NCBI GenBank assembly: GCA_021773135.1
Contig: JAJFKP010000010.1
Location: forward strand, 163,857-227,856
Length of the DNA: 64,000 nucleotides
Direction of reading: 5' to 3'
Source of the DNA: Woeseiaceae bacterium
GTDB taxonomy: Bacteria; Pseudomonadota; Gammaproteobacteria; Steroidobacterales; Woeseiaceae
The translations under genes and the position numbers were made by a program. The notes below the pieces were generated by a model. That model saw only the letters and a program-made list of their open reading frames with translations. It was not told where the DNA came from and did no database searches. Shown one piece after another: positions 26,704 through 36,962 of this stretch (within the stretch, counting starts at the first letter, position 1; every line of letters begins with the position of its first letter).

Positions 26704-27995
26704 CGTCTCGTTGGCCGCCTGCCGCCGCCGGACTTGCGGCCACCGCCGCCACCCGACTTGCGTCCTCCCCCACTACCGCCGCGGGGCTTGCGCGGTCTGT
26801 AGGGTGGCTTTATTAATTCCGGAAGATCTTCCGGCTTATAGCTCGCCACCGGAATCTTGTGACCGATGTAGTCTTCAATCTCGGGTAATGACATCGCATA
26901 GGACTCACAGCCGAAACTGATTGCGTCACCCGCGGCGCCGGCGCGTGCGGTCCTGCCGATACGATGTACGTAATCCTCGCAATCCTGCGGCAAGTCATAA
27001 TTTATGACGTAGTGGACATCGGGAATGTGGAGTCCGCGCGACGCAACATCGGTACCGATCAATACCGCGAGCTCGCCACCCAGAAAGCGTTTCAACATGT
27101 TCTGGCGTTTCGTCTGCGGCACATCGCCGGAAATTGCCTGCGCGTCGATTCCGTTCGCTTTCAGGTAGTCTTCAACTTTCTCGGCATCGCGCTTCATGTT
27201 CACGAAGACCATGATCCGGCCGGTACCCATTTCACGGATAAGCCCAACCAGCAATGGCAGCTTGTCTTCATTGGACGGAAAGAATATTGCCTGTCGAACG
27301 CGATCCGCAGTGACCTTGTCAGGTTCCACTTGGATAAGTTCCGGTTCATTCATGTGTTCGTAGGCGAGTTCCATGACCCGCTGCGACAGCGTGGCGGAGA
27401 ACAGCATATTCAGTCGTTGGTCCGGTTTCGGCAGGCGACGTAGCAGGTAACGAATGTCTTTTATAAAGCCCAGATCGAACATTCGATCAGCCTCATCAAG
27501 TATTGCAACCTGGACCTGGTCCAGTTTGAAAACACCCTGTTTGAAGTAATCGATGATGCGACCGGGTGTGCCAATTAGCAGATCGACCCCCGCTTCGATC
27601 GTTCGTCGCTGTTGCTCGTAACCCGTGCCACCGTATGCAAGCGCGATCTTCAGCCCGGTATGTTTGCCGAGTTCCTCCGCATCCTTGGCGATCTGGATTG
27701 CCAGTTCGCGGGTCGGCGCGAGAATGAAAATTTTCGGTTGCCGGGGTCGATCATCTGCGGGCGATGCATCGGCTTTGGTCAAAACGTGCTGGATCGCCGC
27801 GATCAGGAAGGCGGCGGTCTTGCCAGTGCCGGTTTGTGCCTGCCCGGCAACATCCCGCCCGGCGAGCGCGATGGGCAGGGTATCCGCCTGTATCGGCGTG
27901 GCGCATTCGAAACCAGCGTCGGCTATTCCCGCCCGAACAGAGTCGTGAAGTTGGAGAGTGTCGAATCTGAGGTCGCTCAGATGGCTGTCAGTCAT
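26700..27995 (-). CDS. rhlB: DEAD-box RNA helicase RhlB
   Basis: This ATP-dependent RNA helicase unwinds structured RNA for the degradosome in E. coli. The 431-residue protein has all DEAD-box motifs: AQTGTGKT (I), PTRELAIQ (Ia), GTPGR, LDEADRMFD (DEAD), SATL (III), and HRIGRTARAG (VI). A C-terminal Arg/Gly/Ser-rich tail (GGSGGGRKSGGGGGRKSGGG) is likely RNA-binding. The divergent rhlB / trxA-rho arrangement is the same as in E. coli, which supports RhlB over other DEAD proteins. Confidence 0.92.
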   Translation of the reverse strand: MTDSHLSDLRFDTLQLHDSVRAGIADAGFECATPIQADTLPIALAGRDVAGQAQTGTGKTAAFLIAAIQHVLTKADASPADDRPRQPKIFILAPTRELAIQIAKDAEELGKHTGLKIALAYGGTGYEQQRRTIEAGVDLLIGTPGRIIDYFKQGVFKLDQVQVAILDEADRMFDLGFIKDIRYLLRRLPKPDQRLNMLFSATLSQRVMELAYEHMNEPELIQVEPDKVTADRVRQAIFFPSNEDKLPLLVGLIREMGTGRIMVFVNMKRDAEKVEDYLKANGIDAQAISGDVPQTKRQNMLKRFLGGELAVLIGTDVASRGLHIPDVHYVINYDLPQDCEDYVHRIGRTARAGAAGDAISFGCESYAMSLPEIEDYIGHKIPVASYKPEDLPELIKPPYRPRKPRGGSGGGRKSGGGGGRKSGGGRRPTRR

Positions 27996-28145
27996 TGAAT
28001 TCAGGCCAGAAAATGTGTGTTAGGGGCTTGCAAAATGCTTCGTGAAGGGGTCAAATTGACTCAACATCGACGCGACAACCGTCGCACCTGCCAGTTTCGC
28101 AATCATCGAAATCCTAGAGAAGCCGCGATAAAGCTGCGACATAGT

Positions 28146-28206
28146 GCCTGAATGAACAGGCAGCGTCATCCATTTTGCAATGTTTGCCTGTGCCCCAGGG
28201 ACAGGC
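28146..28206 (+). other. two GCCTG/CAGGC hairpins in the trxA-rho leader
   Basis: GCCTG-AATGAA-CAGGC (28146-28161) and GCCTGT...ACAGGC (28186-28206) lie 50-110 bases before trxA. They share the same stem sequence. In E. coli rho is autoregulated by attenuation in its leader, so a role here is possible but only inferred. Confidence 0.35.
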
Positions 28207-28257
28207 AGGCGTTATCAAAATCAAAAATCACACTGAATCATTTGGAGGTACTTGCCG

Positions 28258-28584
28258 GTGAGCGATAAAATCGTATACACCAATGACGACAATTTTGAAG
28301 CCGATGTCCTGACATCGGACAAGCCTGTTCTCCTGGATTTCTGGGCTGAATGGTGTGGGCCGTGCAAGATGATTGCGCCGCTCCTCGACGAAGCTGCGGA
28401 TGAATATGCAGACCGCGTAACCGTAGCCAAGATCAATATTGACGAAAATCCGAACACACCGCCGAAATTCGGCATTCGCAGCATCCCGACACTGATGCTT
28501 TTCAAAGATGGCACCGTGCACGCCCAGAAACTTGGCGCGATGTCGAAATCGCAACTAACGGAGTTTCTGGAATCTAATCTGTGA
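28258..28584 (+). CDS. trxA: thioredoxin 1
   Basis: This is the general cytosolic disulfide reductase. The start is a GTG at 28258, eight bases after the ribosome site GGAGG (28244-28248), which gives the family N-terminus [11 protein letters not shown]. The TTG at 28252 is a weaker choice. The active site is [13 protein letters not shown] and the cis-Pro loop is [11 protein letters not shown]. At 108 residues it has normal length. The rho frame opens on its stop codon. Confidence 0.96.
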   Translation: MSDKIVYTNDDNFEADVLTSDKPVLLDFWAEWCGPCKMIAPLLDEAADEYADRVTVAKINIDENPNTPPKFGIRSIPTLMLFKDGTVHAQKLGAMSKSQLTEFLESNL

Positions 28585-30020
28585 GAGGGTACTTGGGTAA
28601 TCAAACACGAAGCCGACCAAAGCAGTCGACTAAAGCAAACAAGGGCAACAGCAACCAGGGCGGCCGCCGGCGTCGCAGACGTCCACAAAATGACGCGCTT
28701 CCGGATGATGATGGCAGCCTGGAGGTCATACCAGCCGATCAGCTGGAGCAATCGAAAAGTGCGATGAACCTGACGGAGCTTAAAACCCGTCCGGCGAGTG
28801 CATTGGTTGAGCTTGGCGAGTCACTTGGCCTGGATAATCTGGCGCGATCGCGCAAACAGGACATCATTTTCAATATTCTCCGCGCGCATGCGAAGAATGG
28901 CGAAGACATTTATGGTGATGGTGTGCTGGAAATCCTGCAGGATGGTTTTGGCTTCCTGCGTTCCGCAGACAGTTCTTACCTGGCCGGACCGGATGATATC
29001 TATGTTTCGCCCAGCCAGATCCGACGCTTTAACCTGCGCACCGGCGATACCGTTTCGGGACTGATTCGACCACCGAAAGAAGGCGAGAGATATTTTGCTC
29101 TGCTGAAAGTGGGCGAGATCAATCACGATGCGCCCGAGAACGCTCGCAGCAAGGTGCTGTTCGAAAATCTGACGCCACTTTTTCCGAAGGAACGCCTCAA
29201 ACTCGAACAGGGCAACGGCAGTACGGAAGATCTGACTGCGCGGATTATCGATATGGTCGCGCCCATCGGCAAGGGTCAGCGTGGCCTGATAGTTTCGCCA
29301 CCAAAAGCGGGTAAGACGATGTTGCTGCAGAATATTGCGTCAGCAATCGTTGCTAATAGTCCGGATGTTGAGCTCATCGTCCTGCTGATCGATGAGCGCC
29401 CCGAGGAAGTCACCGAGATGCAGCGCACCGTGCGCGGTGAGGTGGTCTCGTCGACGTTTGATGAACCGGCAAGCAGGCACGTTCAGGTAGCCGATATGGT
29501 GATCGAAAAGGCCAAGCGACTGACCGAACACAAACGCGATGTCGTTATCCTGCTCGATTCGATAACCCGACTGGCGCGCGCCTATAACACCGTCGTGCCG
29601 TCTTCCGGCAAGGTGCTGACCGGCGGTGTGGATGCCAATGCACTGCATCGGCCCAAGCGCTTCTTCGGTGCCGCAAGAAATATTGAGGAAGGCGGCAGCC
29701 TGACGATCCTCGCCACGGCACTGGTAGATACCGGGTCGAAGATGGATGAAGTGATTTACGAGGAGTTCAAGGGTACCGGCAATATGGAAATCCACCTGGA
29801 TCGACGCATTTCCGAAAAACGTGTATTTCCGGCGATCAACATCAATCGTTCCGGAACGCGTAAAGAAGAATATCTGACTGACCCTGAAGAGCTACAGAAG
29901 ATGTGGGTGCTGAGAAAAGTGCTGCATCCAATGGATGAGCTGGCAGCGGTGGAGTTTCTGCTGAACAAATTGCAGGATACCAAAACCAATGCCGAATTCT
30001 TCGAAGCCATGAAACGCTGA
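28581..30020 (+). CDS. rho: transcription termination factor Rho with N-terminal extension
   Basis: Rho is the hexameric RNA-dependent ATPase that ends transcription. From residue 62 it matches the E. coli form closely ([20 protein letters not shown]). RNA-binding signatures are DGFGFLRS and [15 protein letters not shown], the Walker A is [12 protein letters not shown], the Walker B region is [15 protein letters not shown], and the R-loop includes SGTRKEE. The frame is open from a GTG at 28581 that overlaps the trxA stop, which adds about 61 basic, Asn/Arg-rich residues ([12 protein letters not shown]). The alternative start is the ATG at 28764. Such extensions occur in Rho of several gammaproteobacterial groups. 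Confidence 0.95.
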   Translation: MRGYLGNQTRSRPKQSTKANKGNSNQGGRRRRRRPQNDALPDDDGSLEVIPADQLEQSKSAMNLTELKTRPASALVELGESLGLDNLARSRKQDIIFNILRAHAKNGEDIYGDGVLEILQDGFGFLRSADSSYLAGPDDIYVSPSQIRRFNLRTGDTVSGLIRPPKEGERYFALLKVGEINHDAPENARSKVLFENLTPLFPKERLKLEQGNGSTEDLTARIIDMVAPIGKGQRGLIVSPPKAGKTMLLQNIASAIVANSPDVELIVLLIDERPEEVTEMQRTVRGEVVSSTFDEPASRHVQVADMVIEKAKRLTEHKRDVVILLDSITRLARAYNTVVPSSGKVLTGGVDANALHRPKRFFGAARNIEEGGSLTILATALVDTGSKMDEVIYEEFKGTGNMEIHLDRRISEKRVFPAININRSGTRKEEYLTDPEELQKMWVLRKVLHPMDELAAVEFLLNKLQDTKTNAEFFEAMKR

Positions 30021-30062
30021 GCATGATTTAGCCGTCGCCGCTACAGCGGCTGCTGACAGGAA

Positions 30063-30096
30063 TAAAAAAAGCCCCGCTCTAGCGGGGCTTTTTTTG
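30063..30096. terminator. bidirectional intrinsic terminator after rho
   Basis: The stem AGCCCCGCT / AGCGGGGCT (30070-30089) is preceded by a run of A and followed by a run of T, so it should act for rho on the plus strand and for the convergent DoxX gene on the minus strand. Confidence 0.93.
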
Positions 30097-30113
30097 TTCT
30101 GCAAGGCGCGCAA

Positions 30114-30479
30114 TCAGTCTTTGCTGACGCCCCAGATACCTGTGCCTTTCGCAGCAATGTAGAGAAAAGCAAAGGTATACAATGCTGCTGCGTCGCCACG
30201 ATTCATGATGGGCAGATAATTCTCAGCGCTGAAGTGGCCCATCCAGTAAGCCGCGGCACCCATGCCGGCGCAGATAAACGCTGCCGGGCTCGTCATGAAG
30301 CCAACCATGACCAATGCACCGCCAATCAGTTCGACGGGACCGGCAATCCACTGGATATGCATCGGTCGGTCGTCCGGCATGTTCAAAAACTTTGTTGCGC
30401 CGTGGCAAAAGAACATAAATCCGGTTGTGATGCGTAGCAATGCGTACGCCTGACTTTCGTAAGCTTTCATAAATGACAT
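30114..30479 (-). CDS. DoxX-family membrane protein
   Basis: The product of about 121 residues has four TM helices and the DoxX pattern: LLRITTGFMFFCHGATKFLN at the start and IAGPVELIGGALVMVGFMTSP in the middle. The ATG at 30479 has GAGGT 11 bases upstream and gives MSFMKAYESQ; an upstream extension of the frame is rejected. DoxX proteins are linked to redox or sulfur-stress membrane complexes in some bacteria, but function here is not defined. Confidence 0.85.
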   Translation of the reverse strand: MSFMKAYESQAYALLRITTGFMFFCHGATKFLNMPDDRPMHIQWIAGPVELIGGALVMVGFMTSPAAFICAGMGAAAYWMGHFSAENYLPIMNRGDAAALYTFAFLYIAAKGTGIWGVSKD

Positions 30480-30790
30480 AGTGATCGGGACCTCGCTATT
30501 CTCGTTATTATTTATAGGTATGGCTCGGTTCGCTGGCCACCGGTTCGATGCCAGGGTCCTGCACGTCAAGACTACCATTGCAGGCAGCCACCGTATGTCA
30601 ACGGGTTACATCAGGCGTGACACAAACGTGATCTGTTGTCTCTGGCGTGCCATTTCCCACGGCAATGTTCGCCCCGGTCGGCGGTTGCCCTCTAATCATC
30701 GTTTTTGTTACCGCCCGAAAAAAATTGCCGGGATCGCCTATTTGTGTTTCCTTGGGCCAAACGGACCGACACAACCGCGAAGGAGGATTC
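30480..30790. other. intergenic region between DoxX and flavoprotein genes
   Basis: About 310 bases hold the divergent start regions of the two flanking genes. Apart from the AGGAGG ribosome site at 30781-30786 I see no gene, RNA or repeat. Confidence 0.5.
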
Positions 30791-31444
30791 GTGACAGGAA
30801 AACTTCAGCAGACAGACCGAACTACGATAAGCCGGCATTCGGAACGAGCGTCGTACGATCGTGATACGGCCTACGAGATACTCGACGAGGGTATGGTCGC
30901 GCACGTTGGATTTGATGTGGGCAGCGGCGTCACAGTGGTACCGATGACCTATGCGCGCCTGGATGACGCAATTGTTCTGCACGGCGCCATCGCCAGTCGC
31001 TGGTTAGCGGCATTTAAAGAGGGAAGGCCGGTCAGTGTCTGCGTAACCCTGCTTGATGGACTTGTACTCGCCCAGTCTGCTTTCTCACACTCGATGAATT
31101 ATCGTTCCGTCGTTGTTTTCGGAGATGCGCGACTTGTGACCGACAAAGCCTGCAAAGATCGCGCGTTCAAGGCTTTCCTCGATCACCTGGTACCGGCAAG
31201 ATGGGATGATTCGCGGCAGCCTGACGACAAGGAATCAGAGGCGACTATCGTGTTGTCGGTGCCAATCAGGGAAGCGAGTGTGAAAGTTCGTTCAGGGCCG
31301 CCCCAGGATGCTGCCAAAGACCAGGGGCTCGGCTATTGGACGGGCGTTATACCACTCGAACTGACGGCCGGAGAGCCGATTCCGGATCCGGCAATGAAGG
31401 GTAACCTTGCCGTGCCGACTTACGCGTTGAACTACAAACGGTAG
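30791..31444 (+). CDS. pyridoxamine 5'-phosphate oxidase-like flavin-nucleotide-binding protein
   Basis: The protein of 217 residues has the split-barrel fold of the FMN-binding PNPOx-like family: AYEILDEGMVAHVGF, VTVVPMTYARLDDAIVLHGA and LAQSAFSHSMNYRSVVVFGDA. I start it at the GTG at 30791 because AGGAGG lies just upstream. The frame extends 48 codons further, but that part is not protein-like. The substrate is unknown; such proteins often bind FMN, F420 or heme. It is convergent with moeA. Confidence 0.82.
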   Translation: MTGKLQQTDRTTISRHSERASYDRDTAYEILDEGMVAHVGFDVGSGVTVVPMTYARLDDAIVLHGAIASRWLAAFKEGRPVSVCVTLLDGLVLAQSAFSHSMNYRSVVVFGDARLVTDKACKDRAFKAFLDHLVPARWDDSRQPDDKESEATIVLSVPIREASVKVRSGPPQDAAKDQGLGYWTGVIPLELTAGEPIPDPAMKGNLAVPTYALNYKR

Positions 31445-31474
31445 TCTGGTCCAGCGGGTTAGCCGATCTTTACG

Positions 31475-32683
31475 CTAACAAACGCACCAAGGATGCAGCG
31501 GGACAGCCGTGCCGGCAGGAAAGTCTGACTGTTCCCGTGCGAGTTCGACGTAGCCGTAAGTGCCGCTCAGGGCCGAGAAATCGCCGGAAGTATTGGTCCT
31601 GACCGGAATCGCACCGGTTCGACCATCCGCCAGAGCAGTAATACGAACCGGCATGAAGAAAGTCAGGTCCGCACCAAATGTTACCGTCTCAGTCAATGTT
31701 GCCTGCTGCACCTCGGGCATCAAACCGCCACTGGCTGCGCGCAGCGCAGGCAGCACATACTGCCGGCAACAAACCAGGGATGACACCGGATTGCCGGGCA
31801 GCGCAAACACCGCCTGATCGTTAGGGCCGATACCGAACCACATAGGCTTGCCCGGACGTTGGCGTATCTTGTGAAAGACGAGCCGTACGCCGAGATTCTC
31901 CAGCGCCTGCGGTACGAAATCAGCCTTGCCCATCGAAACGCCGCCGCTCAGTACGAGCACCTTGGCATCATCCAGGTGACGGGCAAGTCTTGCTTCGAGC
32001 GCCACAGGCTCATCCGTCAGATGCTCATGAGCGATGTCGCTGAAGCCGTGTTGTTGCAGCAACGCGATGAGTGCCGGGCCATTCGACATGCGAATCTGGT
32101 GCGGCGCAATCGGCTGACCGGCCGGCACGAGCTCATTGCCGGTGGATACGACGCGAATTGCAGGCAGTTCGCTGACCTGCACTGTCTCCAGACCACAGGA
32201 TGCAATCACCGCGATGTCCAGCGGCGACACGGTCGCGTGCGGCTGAAGGACCCGGTGACCTTCCCGGTAGTCCGAGCCTCGGGGATGCACGAATTGGTTT
32301 TTTTCGGCGACGTACCCGTCTTCGATCGTCGCGATTTGATTTTCAATTGTCAGTCTTTCGACAGGAATAATACAGTCGGCGCCATCCGGCAATGCAGCGC
32401 CGGTCATGATCTCAATACAGTTGCTGTGCGAACCAAGTTGCAGGGCAGGGTCGCCTGCATACTGCGTCGCCTCGACGGCGAATTCGCGATTTCCACCGTC
32501 GAGGCTCGCAAAATTTACGGCTATGCCGTCCATTGTGACCCGGTCGAACGGTGGCTGGTCGCGTTCAGCGGCAACGGCCTGGCGCAGTATTCTGCCGGTT
32601 GACTTCGCTACGGGAACCCATTCAACGGTAAATGCCGGCATCGCATCAGCGATGGCCTGCGCAGCTTCCTCTGTGTTCAGCAT
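31475..32683 (-). CDS. moeA: molybdopterin molybdenumtransferase MoeA
   Basis: MoeA inserts molybdate into adenylated molybdopterin to form the molybdenum cofactor. The 402-residue protein has the family marks PPFDRVTMDGIAV, VVSTGNELV, SGGVSMGKADFV, RPGKPMWFG and ALPGNPVSSLVC. Its ATG overlaps the purD stop by seven bases, so it is the last gene of the purine operon here. The window also encodes MsrP, a molybdenum-cofactor enzyme that would need this pathway. Confidence 0.92.
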   Translation of the reverse strand: MLNTEEAAQAIADAMPAFTVEWVPVAKSTGRILRQAVAAERDQPPFDRVTMDGIAVNFASLDGGNREFAVEATQYAGDPALQLGSHSNCIEIMTGAALPDGADCIIPVERLTIENQIATIEDGYVAEKNQFVHPRGSDYREGHRVLQPHATVSPLDIAVIASCGLETVQVSELPAIRVVSTGNELVPAGQPIAPHQIRMSNGPALIALLQQHGFSDIAHEHLTDEPVALEARLARHLDDAKVLVLSGGVSMGKADFVPQALENLGVRLVFHKIRQRPGKPMWFGIGPNDQAVFALPGNPVSSLVCCRQYVLPALRAASGGLMPEVQQATLTETVTFGADLTFFMPVRITALADGRTGAIPVRTNTSGDFSALSGTYGYVELAREQSDFPAGTAVPLHPWCVC

Positions 32684-33969
32684 TCGCCGGCTTCACGTGC
32701 GATTGCACGATGCCCGATATCACGTCGATAGTAGACGTCATTCCACGTTATCTTGTCAGTAGCCGCGTACGCGGCTTTGCTGGCAGCGAGAACCGATGGC
32801 CCCAGTCCCACAACGCAAAGCACGCGTCCACCGCTGGTGACGACGCCGCCGTCGTCCAATGCGGTGCCGGCATGAAATACCATGCTGTCCGCGGCAACAT
32901 TTTCCAACCCGGAGATTGCCTCGCCTTTCGCATAGTCGGCAGGGTAGCCACCCGCAGCCATAACGACACCGAGTGCTGCGCGCTCATCCCAATCGGCGCT
33001 GATCTCTGCAAGATCGCCCGTGAGCGTCGCCTCGCACAAGCTGACGAGATCGGTCCGAAGGCGAGCCATGATGGGTTGTGTTTCCGGATCGCCCAGACGG
33101 CAGTTGAACTCGATCACCTTCGGCGTGCCATCCGGTGTAATCATCAGGCCCGCGTAAAGAAAACCGGTGTAGGTAATGCCATCCTTCTGCAGCCCGGCCA
33201 GAGTTGGGTAGATGACCTGTTTAAGGATCTCCTGCTCCATATCAGAACTGACCACCGGTGCGGGGGAGTAGGCGCCCATACCGCCCGTATTCGGGCCAGT
33301 GTCCCCTTCGTCACGCGCTTTGTGGTCCTGCGAGGTGGCCAATGGGAGCACGTTGGTGCCGTCCGTCATGACAATGAAGCTGGCTTCTTCCCCCTGCAGA
33401 AATTCTTCGATGACAATCCTGCTTCCTGCGGTGCCAAAACTACCGGCTGCGAGCATGCTGGTGGCTGCTGCCTCGGCTTCTTCGAGGGTCTGCGCAACAA
33501 CGACCCCCTTGCCGGCCGCCAGACCGTCAGCCTTTATTACAATCGGGGCGCCACTGGCTCTTATGTAGGCGAGCGCTGGTTCCAGTTGGTCGAAGTTTCG
33601 GTAAGCCGCCGTCGGAATCTGGTGCCGATGCAAAAAATCCTTGGTAAACGCCTTGGAGCCCTCGAGTTGTGCACCGGCGGCATCCGGGCCAAAGCAGGCA
33701 AGACTGGCTGCATGAAACCGGTCGACGATTCCGTTGACCAGGGGCACTTCCGGGCCGACGATCGTCAGGTCTACCGCCTCGGCGAGCGCAAGATCCAGCA
33801 GTGCAGGGATGTCCTCTGCGCTGACCGCGACATTGCGAACGCCAGTTTCACGCGCAGTGCCGGCGTTACCGGGTGCGACGATGACGTCGCTGACGCGTGA
33901 GGATTGCGCGCATTTCCACGCCAATGCATGTTCTCGTCCACCACCTCCGACAATCAATATCTTCATCAT
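32677..33969 (-). CDS. purD: phosphoribosylamine-glycine ligase
   Basis: This is the second step of purine synthesis: it joins glycine to phosphoribosylamine with ATP. The ATP-grasp protein of about 430 residues starts [18 protein letters not shown] (ATG at 33969; a TTG at 33975 is also in frame). It shows [35 protein letters not shown] and [12 protein letters not shown]. It lies between purH and moeA on the minus strand, 38 bases after purH. Confidence 0.95.
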   Translation of the reverse strand: MMKILIVGGGGREHALAWKCAQSSRVSDVIVAPGNAGTARETGVRNVAVSAEDIPALLDLALAEAVDLTIVGPEVPLVNGIVDRFHAASLACFGPDAAGAQLEGSKAFTKDFLHRHQIPTAAYRNFDQLEPALAYIRASGAPIVIKADGLAAGKGVVVAQTLEEAEAAATSMLAAGSFGTAGSRIVIEEFLQGEEASFIVMTDGTNVLPLATSQDHKARDEGDTGPNTGGMGAYSPAPVVSSDMEQEILKQVIYPTLAGLQKDGITYTGFLYAGLMITPDGTPKVIEFNCRLGDPETQPIMARLRTDLVSLCEATLTGDLAEISADWDERAALGVVMAAGGYPADYAKGEAISGLENVAADSMVFHAGTALDDGGVVTSGGRVLCVVGLGPSVLAASKAAYAATDKITWNDVYYRRDIGHRAIAREAGEC

Positions 33970-34007
33970 TCTCAATCGCAGCTGAAGCTGAGCTTCCGTA
34001 CGTCGTG

Positions 34008-35558
34008 CTAGTGTCTGAAATGTCGCATGCCCGTGAACACCATCGCGAGCCCGTGTTCATTGGCTGCGGCAATTACCTCGTCATCGCGCATCGATCCACC
34101 CGGCTGAATGATGGCAGAAATACCGTGTTCTGCCGCGCTGTCGATGCCATCCCTGAATGGAAAGAAAGCGTCGGACGCCATGACGGAATCGCTTACGCTC
34201 AATCCTTCGTCGCCCGCCTTGATTGCGGCAATCTTCGTCGAATAGACGCGGCTCATTTGGCCTGCGCCAACGCCGAGGGTCATACCGTCCTTGCAGAATA
34301 CGATCGCATTGGACTTGACGAACTTGGCGACTTTCCAGGCAAACAACATGTCCTCTATCTGGTTCTTATCAGGTGCGCGCTCGGTGACTACCTTGAGATC
34401 GGCTTCCGTAATGACGCCGTCGTCCGACGTCTGCACCAGCAGGCCGCCCGATACTTTCTTGAAATCGAATGCGCCGGCGCCGGCTTGCAACCAGTCGCCG
34501 GTTCGCAGAACCCGCACATTCTTCTTTGTAGCCAGTACAGGCAATGCCTCTTCATCGATAGCGGCAGCGACAATGACCTCGACAAACTGCCGTTCGATGA
34601 TACTGCTCGCCGTTGCGGCATCGAGCGGCCGGTTAAAGGCGATGATGCCGCCAAATGCTGACGTCGGATCGGTCGAGAAAGCCCGGTCATAGGCATTGCC
34701 TATGTCGTCTCCAATGGCAACGCCGCAAGGGTTGGCATGTTTGACGATTACGCACGCAGGTGCCGTAAACTGCTTAACGCAGTCGAGCGCCGCATCGGTA
34801 TCTGCAATATTGTTGTAGGACAGCGCCTTTCCCTGCAGTTGTTCCGCGCAGGCCAGCGAGCCCGGCATCGCCATCTGATCGCGATAAAATGCTGCTTCCT
34901 GATGCGGGTTCTCGCCATAACGCAGCTTTTCTCCCTGTCCCCCGGCGTACAGGAAGCGCTCGCCAAGCACGTCCTGATCGAGAGAAGCACGGAGATAGTG
35001 CGATATCGCCGTATCGTAGCTGGCGGTATGGGTAAATGCCTTCGTCGCAAGTCGTCGCCGCGATGCAATATCCATTTCACCGGACGCGATTTGCTCAAGG
35101 ACGCCGGCGTAGTCGCCTGGATCAACGACGACGGCAACGCCGTCGTGATTCTTCGACGCGGCTCTGATCATCGCCGGGCCGCCGATATCGATATTCTCGA
35201 TGGCATCATCGATGGTCGCGTCCGGCTTCCTGATCGTTGCTTCGAACGGATAGAGGTTTACCGCCAGGACGTCGATTGGCTCAATGCCATGCTCAGCCAT
35301 GACAGCTTCGTCCGTGCCGCGCCGACCAAGCAGGCCGCCATGAATAACCGGATGCAGCGTCTTGACACGGCCAGCCATTATTTCAGGGAAGCCCGTTTTG
35401 GCGGACACCTCTGTGACGTCGATGCCGGCCTCCAGGAGCTGGCGACAGGTTCCGCCGGTTGAGAGGATTTCGACGCCCAGGTCCTTAAGACCCCGGGCAA
35501 ACTGAATCACATCACGCTTATCAGAAACGCTGATGAGCGCACGACGAACCTCGAACAT
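34008..35558 (-). CDS. purH: bifunctional AICAR transformylase / IMP cyclohydrolase
   Basis: PurH catalyses the last two steps of IMP synthesis. The 516-residue protein has the MGS-like cyclohydrolase domain first ([28 protein letters not shown], then [15 protein letters not shown]). The transformylase domain follows, with catalytic KHANPCG and later [12 protein letters not shown]. It starts nine bases after the fis gene ends. Confidence 0.96.
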   Translation of the reverse strand: MFEVRRALISVSDKRDVIQFARGLKDLGVEILSTGGTCRQLLEAGIDVTEVSAKTGFPEIMAGRVKTLHPVIHGGLLGRRGTDEAVMAEHGIEPIDVLAVNLYPFEATIRKPDATIDDAIENIDIGGPAMIRAASKNHDGVAVVVDPGDYAGVLEQIASGEMDIASRRRLATKAFTHTASYDTAISHYLRASLDQDVLGERFLYAGGQGEKLRYGENPHQEAAFYRDQMAMPGSLACAEQLQGKALSYNNIADTDAALDCVKQFTAPACVIVKHANPCGVAIGDDIGNAYDRAFSTDPTSAFGGIIAFNRPLDAATASSIIERQFVEVIVAAAIDEEALPVLATKKNVRVLRTGDWLQAGAGAFDFKKVSGGLLVQTSDDGVITEADLKVVTERAPDKNQIEDMLFAWKVAKFVKSNAIVFCKDGMTLGVGAGQMSRVYSTKIAAIKAGDEGLSVSDSVMASDAFFPFRDGIDSAAEHGISAIIQPGGSMRDDEVIAAANEHGLAMVFTGMRHFRH

Positions 35559-35567
35559 GATTTGCCT

Positions 35568-35849
35568 TTATTGAATGAGGGAATAAGTTCTTAACTTCTT
35601 CCGCAATGTGCCTCGATTGATGCCCAGAATGCCGGCTGCCTGGCTCTGGTTACCAGCGGTGTAATCCATTACTGCCTTGAAGAGCGGTTCTTCCACCTCT
35701 CCCAATACAAGGTCGTACAATTCGCCCGGGCGATCGCCGTTCAAGGTTTTGAAATACTGCTGCAGCGCTTCTTCGGTATGTTTGCGAAGCGGCTTCCTGT
35801 TCTTAGGGGCCATTAGATCTTTGTTATCGGCGGTGTCGGTCTTTGCCAC
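35568..35849 (-). CDS. fis: Fis family DNA-binding protein
   Basis: Fis is a nucleoid protein that bends DNA and activates rRNA and other promoters. The 93-residue product has the beta-hairpin/core region (ALQQYFKTLNGDRPGELYDL) and the C-terminal HTH (YTAGNQSQAAGILGINRGTLRKKL). Linkage to dusB upstream matches the classical dusB-fis operon, where expression responds to growth phase. Confidence 0.95.
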   Translation of the reverse strand: MAKTDTADNKDLMAPKNRKPLRKHTEEALQQYFKTLNGDRPGELYDLVLGEVEEPLFKAVMDYTAGNQSQAAGILGINRGTLRKKLRTYSLIQ

Positions 35850-35899
35850 TTTCTAATCATTCCTGAAGTGTGTTGCATCAAACTCGCCGAATACAAATT

Positions 35900-36946
35900 C
35901 TACACGGCCAAAATGTCGTCCCCGGCTGGTTCGCCAAAGAACATCCGCGTTAGTCTAATTTGCTCGGAAGCACTATCTACGCGCACCACCCTTGACCGGA
36001 ATTCTTCTGCTTTTTTAAGACCGGCGCAATACCAGGTAAGGTGCTTGCGAGCCACCCGAACGCCAGTTGTATCCCCATAAAACTGGTACAGGTCGTTAAG
36101 GTGGTCGAGCATGATATCACGGACTTCATTTTTTTCTAGCGGTGTGAGGTGAGTTTCATTATCGAAGTAATGATTCAATTCCCTGAAGATCCAGGGCCGA
36201 CCTCGGGCTGCGCGACCGATCATCAAACCATCCGCACCACTTAGCCGTAATACTTCAAGTGACTTCTCGGCACAGGTGATATCTCCGTTTGCAATAATCG
36301 GAATGTCGACCGCGTTTTTGATGCGTGCGATCGTTGCATACTCTGCTGACCCCTTATACCGACAGGCGCGTGTTCGCCCGTGTATCGCCAGCGCCTGTAT
36401 TCCGTTGTCTGCGGCAATTTTCGCAATCTCGACACCGTTGCGATGATCCGGGTCCCAGCCGGTGCGCATTTTAAGCGTGACCGGGACATCGACCGCGGCT
36501 ACGACGGCCGCGAGAATGCGCTCCACCAGCAGCGGATCCCTGAGCAGTGCAGAACCGGCAAGTTGCTTGCAGACTTTCTTCGCCGGGCAACCCATATTAA
36601 TGTCAATAATATCTGCACCACGTTCGACGCAGAGTGTCGCCGCCAGCGCAAGTTGTGCAGGATCAGAGCCTGCGATCTGGACGACCCGGGGCGTCGCATC
36701 CATATCGAGGTCCAGTCTTCGCTGTGATTTCGCCGTCTTCCACAGGCCAATGTCGGCCGTCGTCATTTCCGAAGTGGTCATGGCAGCGCCAAAACGCCTG
36801 CACAGACGGCGAAACGGGGCATCGGTGATTCCGGCCATCGGCGCGAGCATAAAAGGGTTCGTAATCCGGTAAGGACCGATTTTCAGGAACGTGATCTGAG
36901 TCCCGCTACCGGGAGCGCCCTGTGTCAGGTTGTTTGCTGCAGGCAT
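35900..36946 (-). CDS. dusB: tRNA-dihydrouridine synthase B
   Basis: DusB reduces uridine to dihydrouridine in the tRNA D-loop using FMN and NADPH. The protein of about 348 residues has NPFMLAPMAGITDAPFRRLC, the catalytic Cys loop INMGCPAKKVCKQ, RTGWDPDHRNG and ANGDI. I use the ATG at 36946; the frame also allows one at 36988 that would overlap the preceding gene by 26 bases. The fis gene follows 50 bases downstream. Confidence 0.93.
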   Translation of the reverse strand: MPAANNLTQGAPGSGTQITFLKIGPYRITNPFMLAPMAGITDAPFRRLCRRFGAAMTTSEMTTADIGLWKTAKSQRRLDLDMDATPRVVQIAGSDPAQLALAATLCVERGADIIDINMGCPAKKVCKQLAGSALLRDPLLVERILAAVVAAVDVPVTLKMRTGWDPDHRNGVEIAKIAADNGIQALAIHGRTRACRYKGSAEYATIARIKNAVDIPIIANGDITCAEKSLEVLRLSGADGLMIGRAARGRPWIFRELNHYFDNETHLTPLEKNEVRDIMLDHLNDLYQFYGDTTGVRVARKHLTWYCAGLKKAEEFRSRVVRVDSASEQIRLTRMFFGEPAGDDILAV

Positions 36947-36962
36947 GCCGTTCACCGCATGC

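Noticed and set aside
30480..30790. Upstream extensions of the DoxX and flavoprotein genes
   Set aside because: The extended parts are not protein-like and good ribosome sites support the inner starts at 30479 and 30791.
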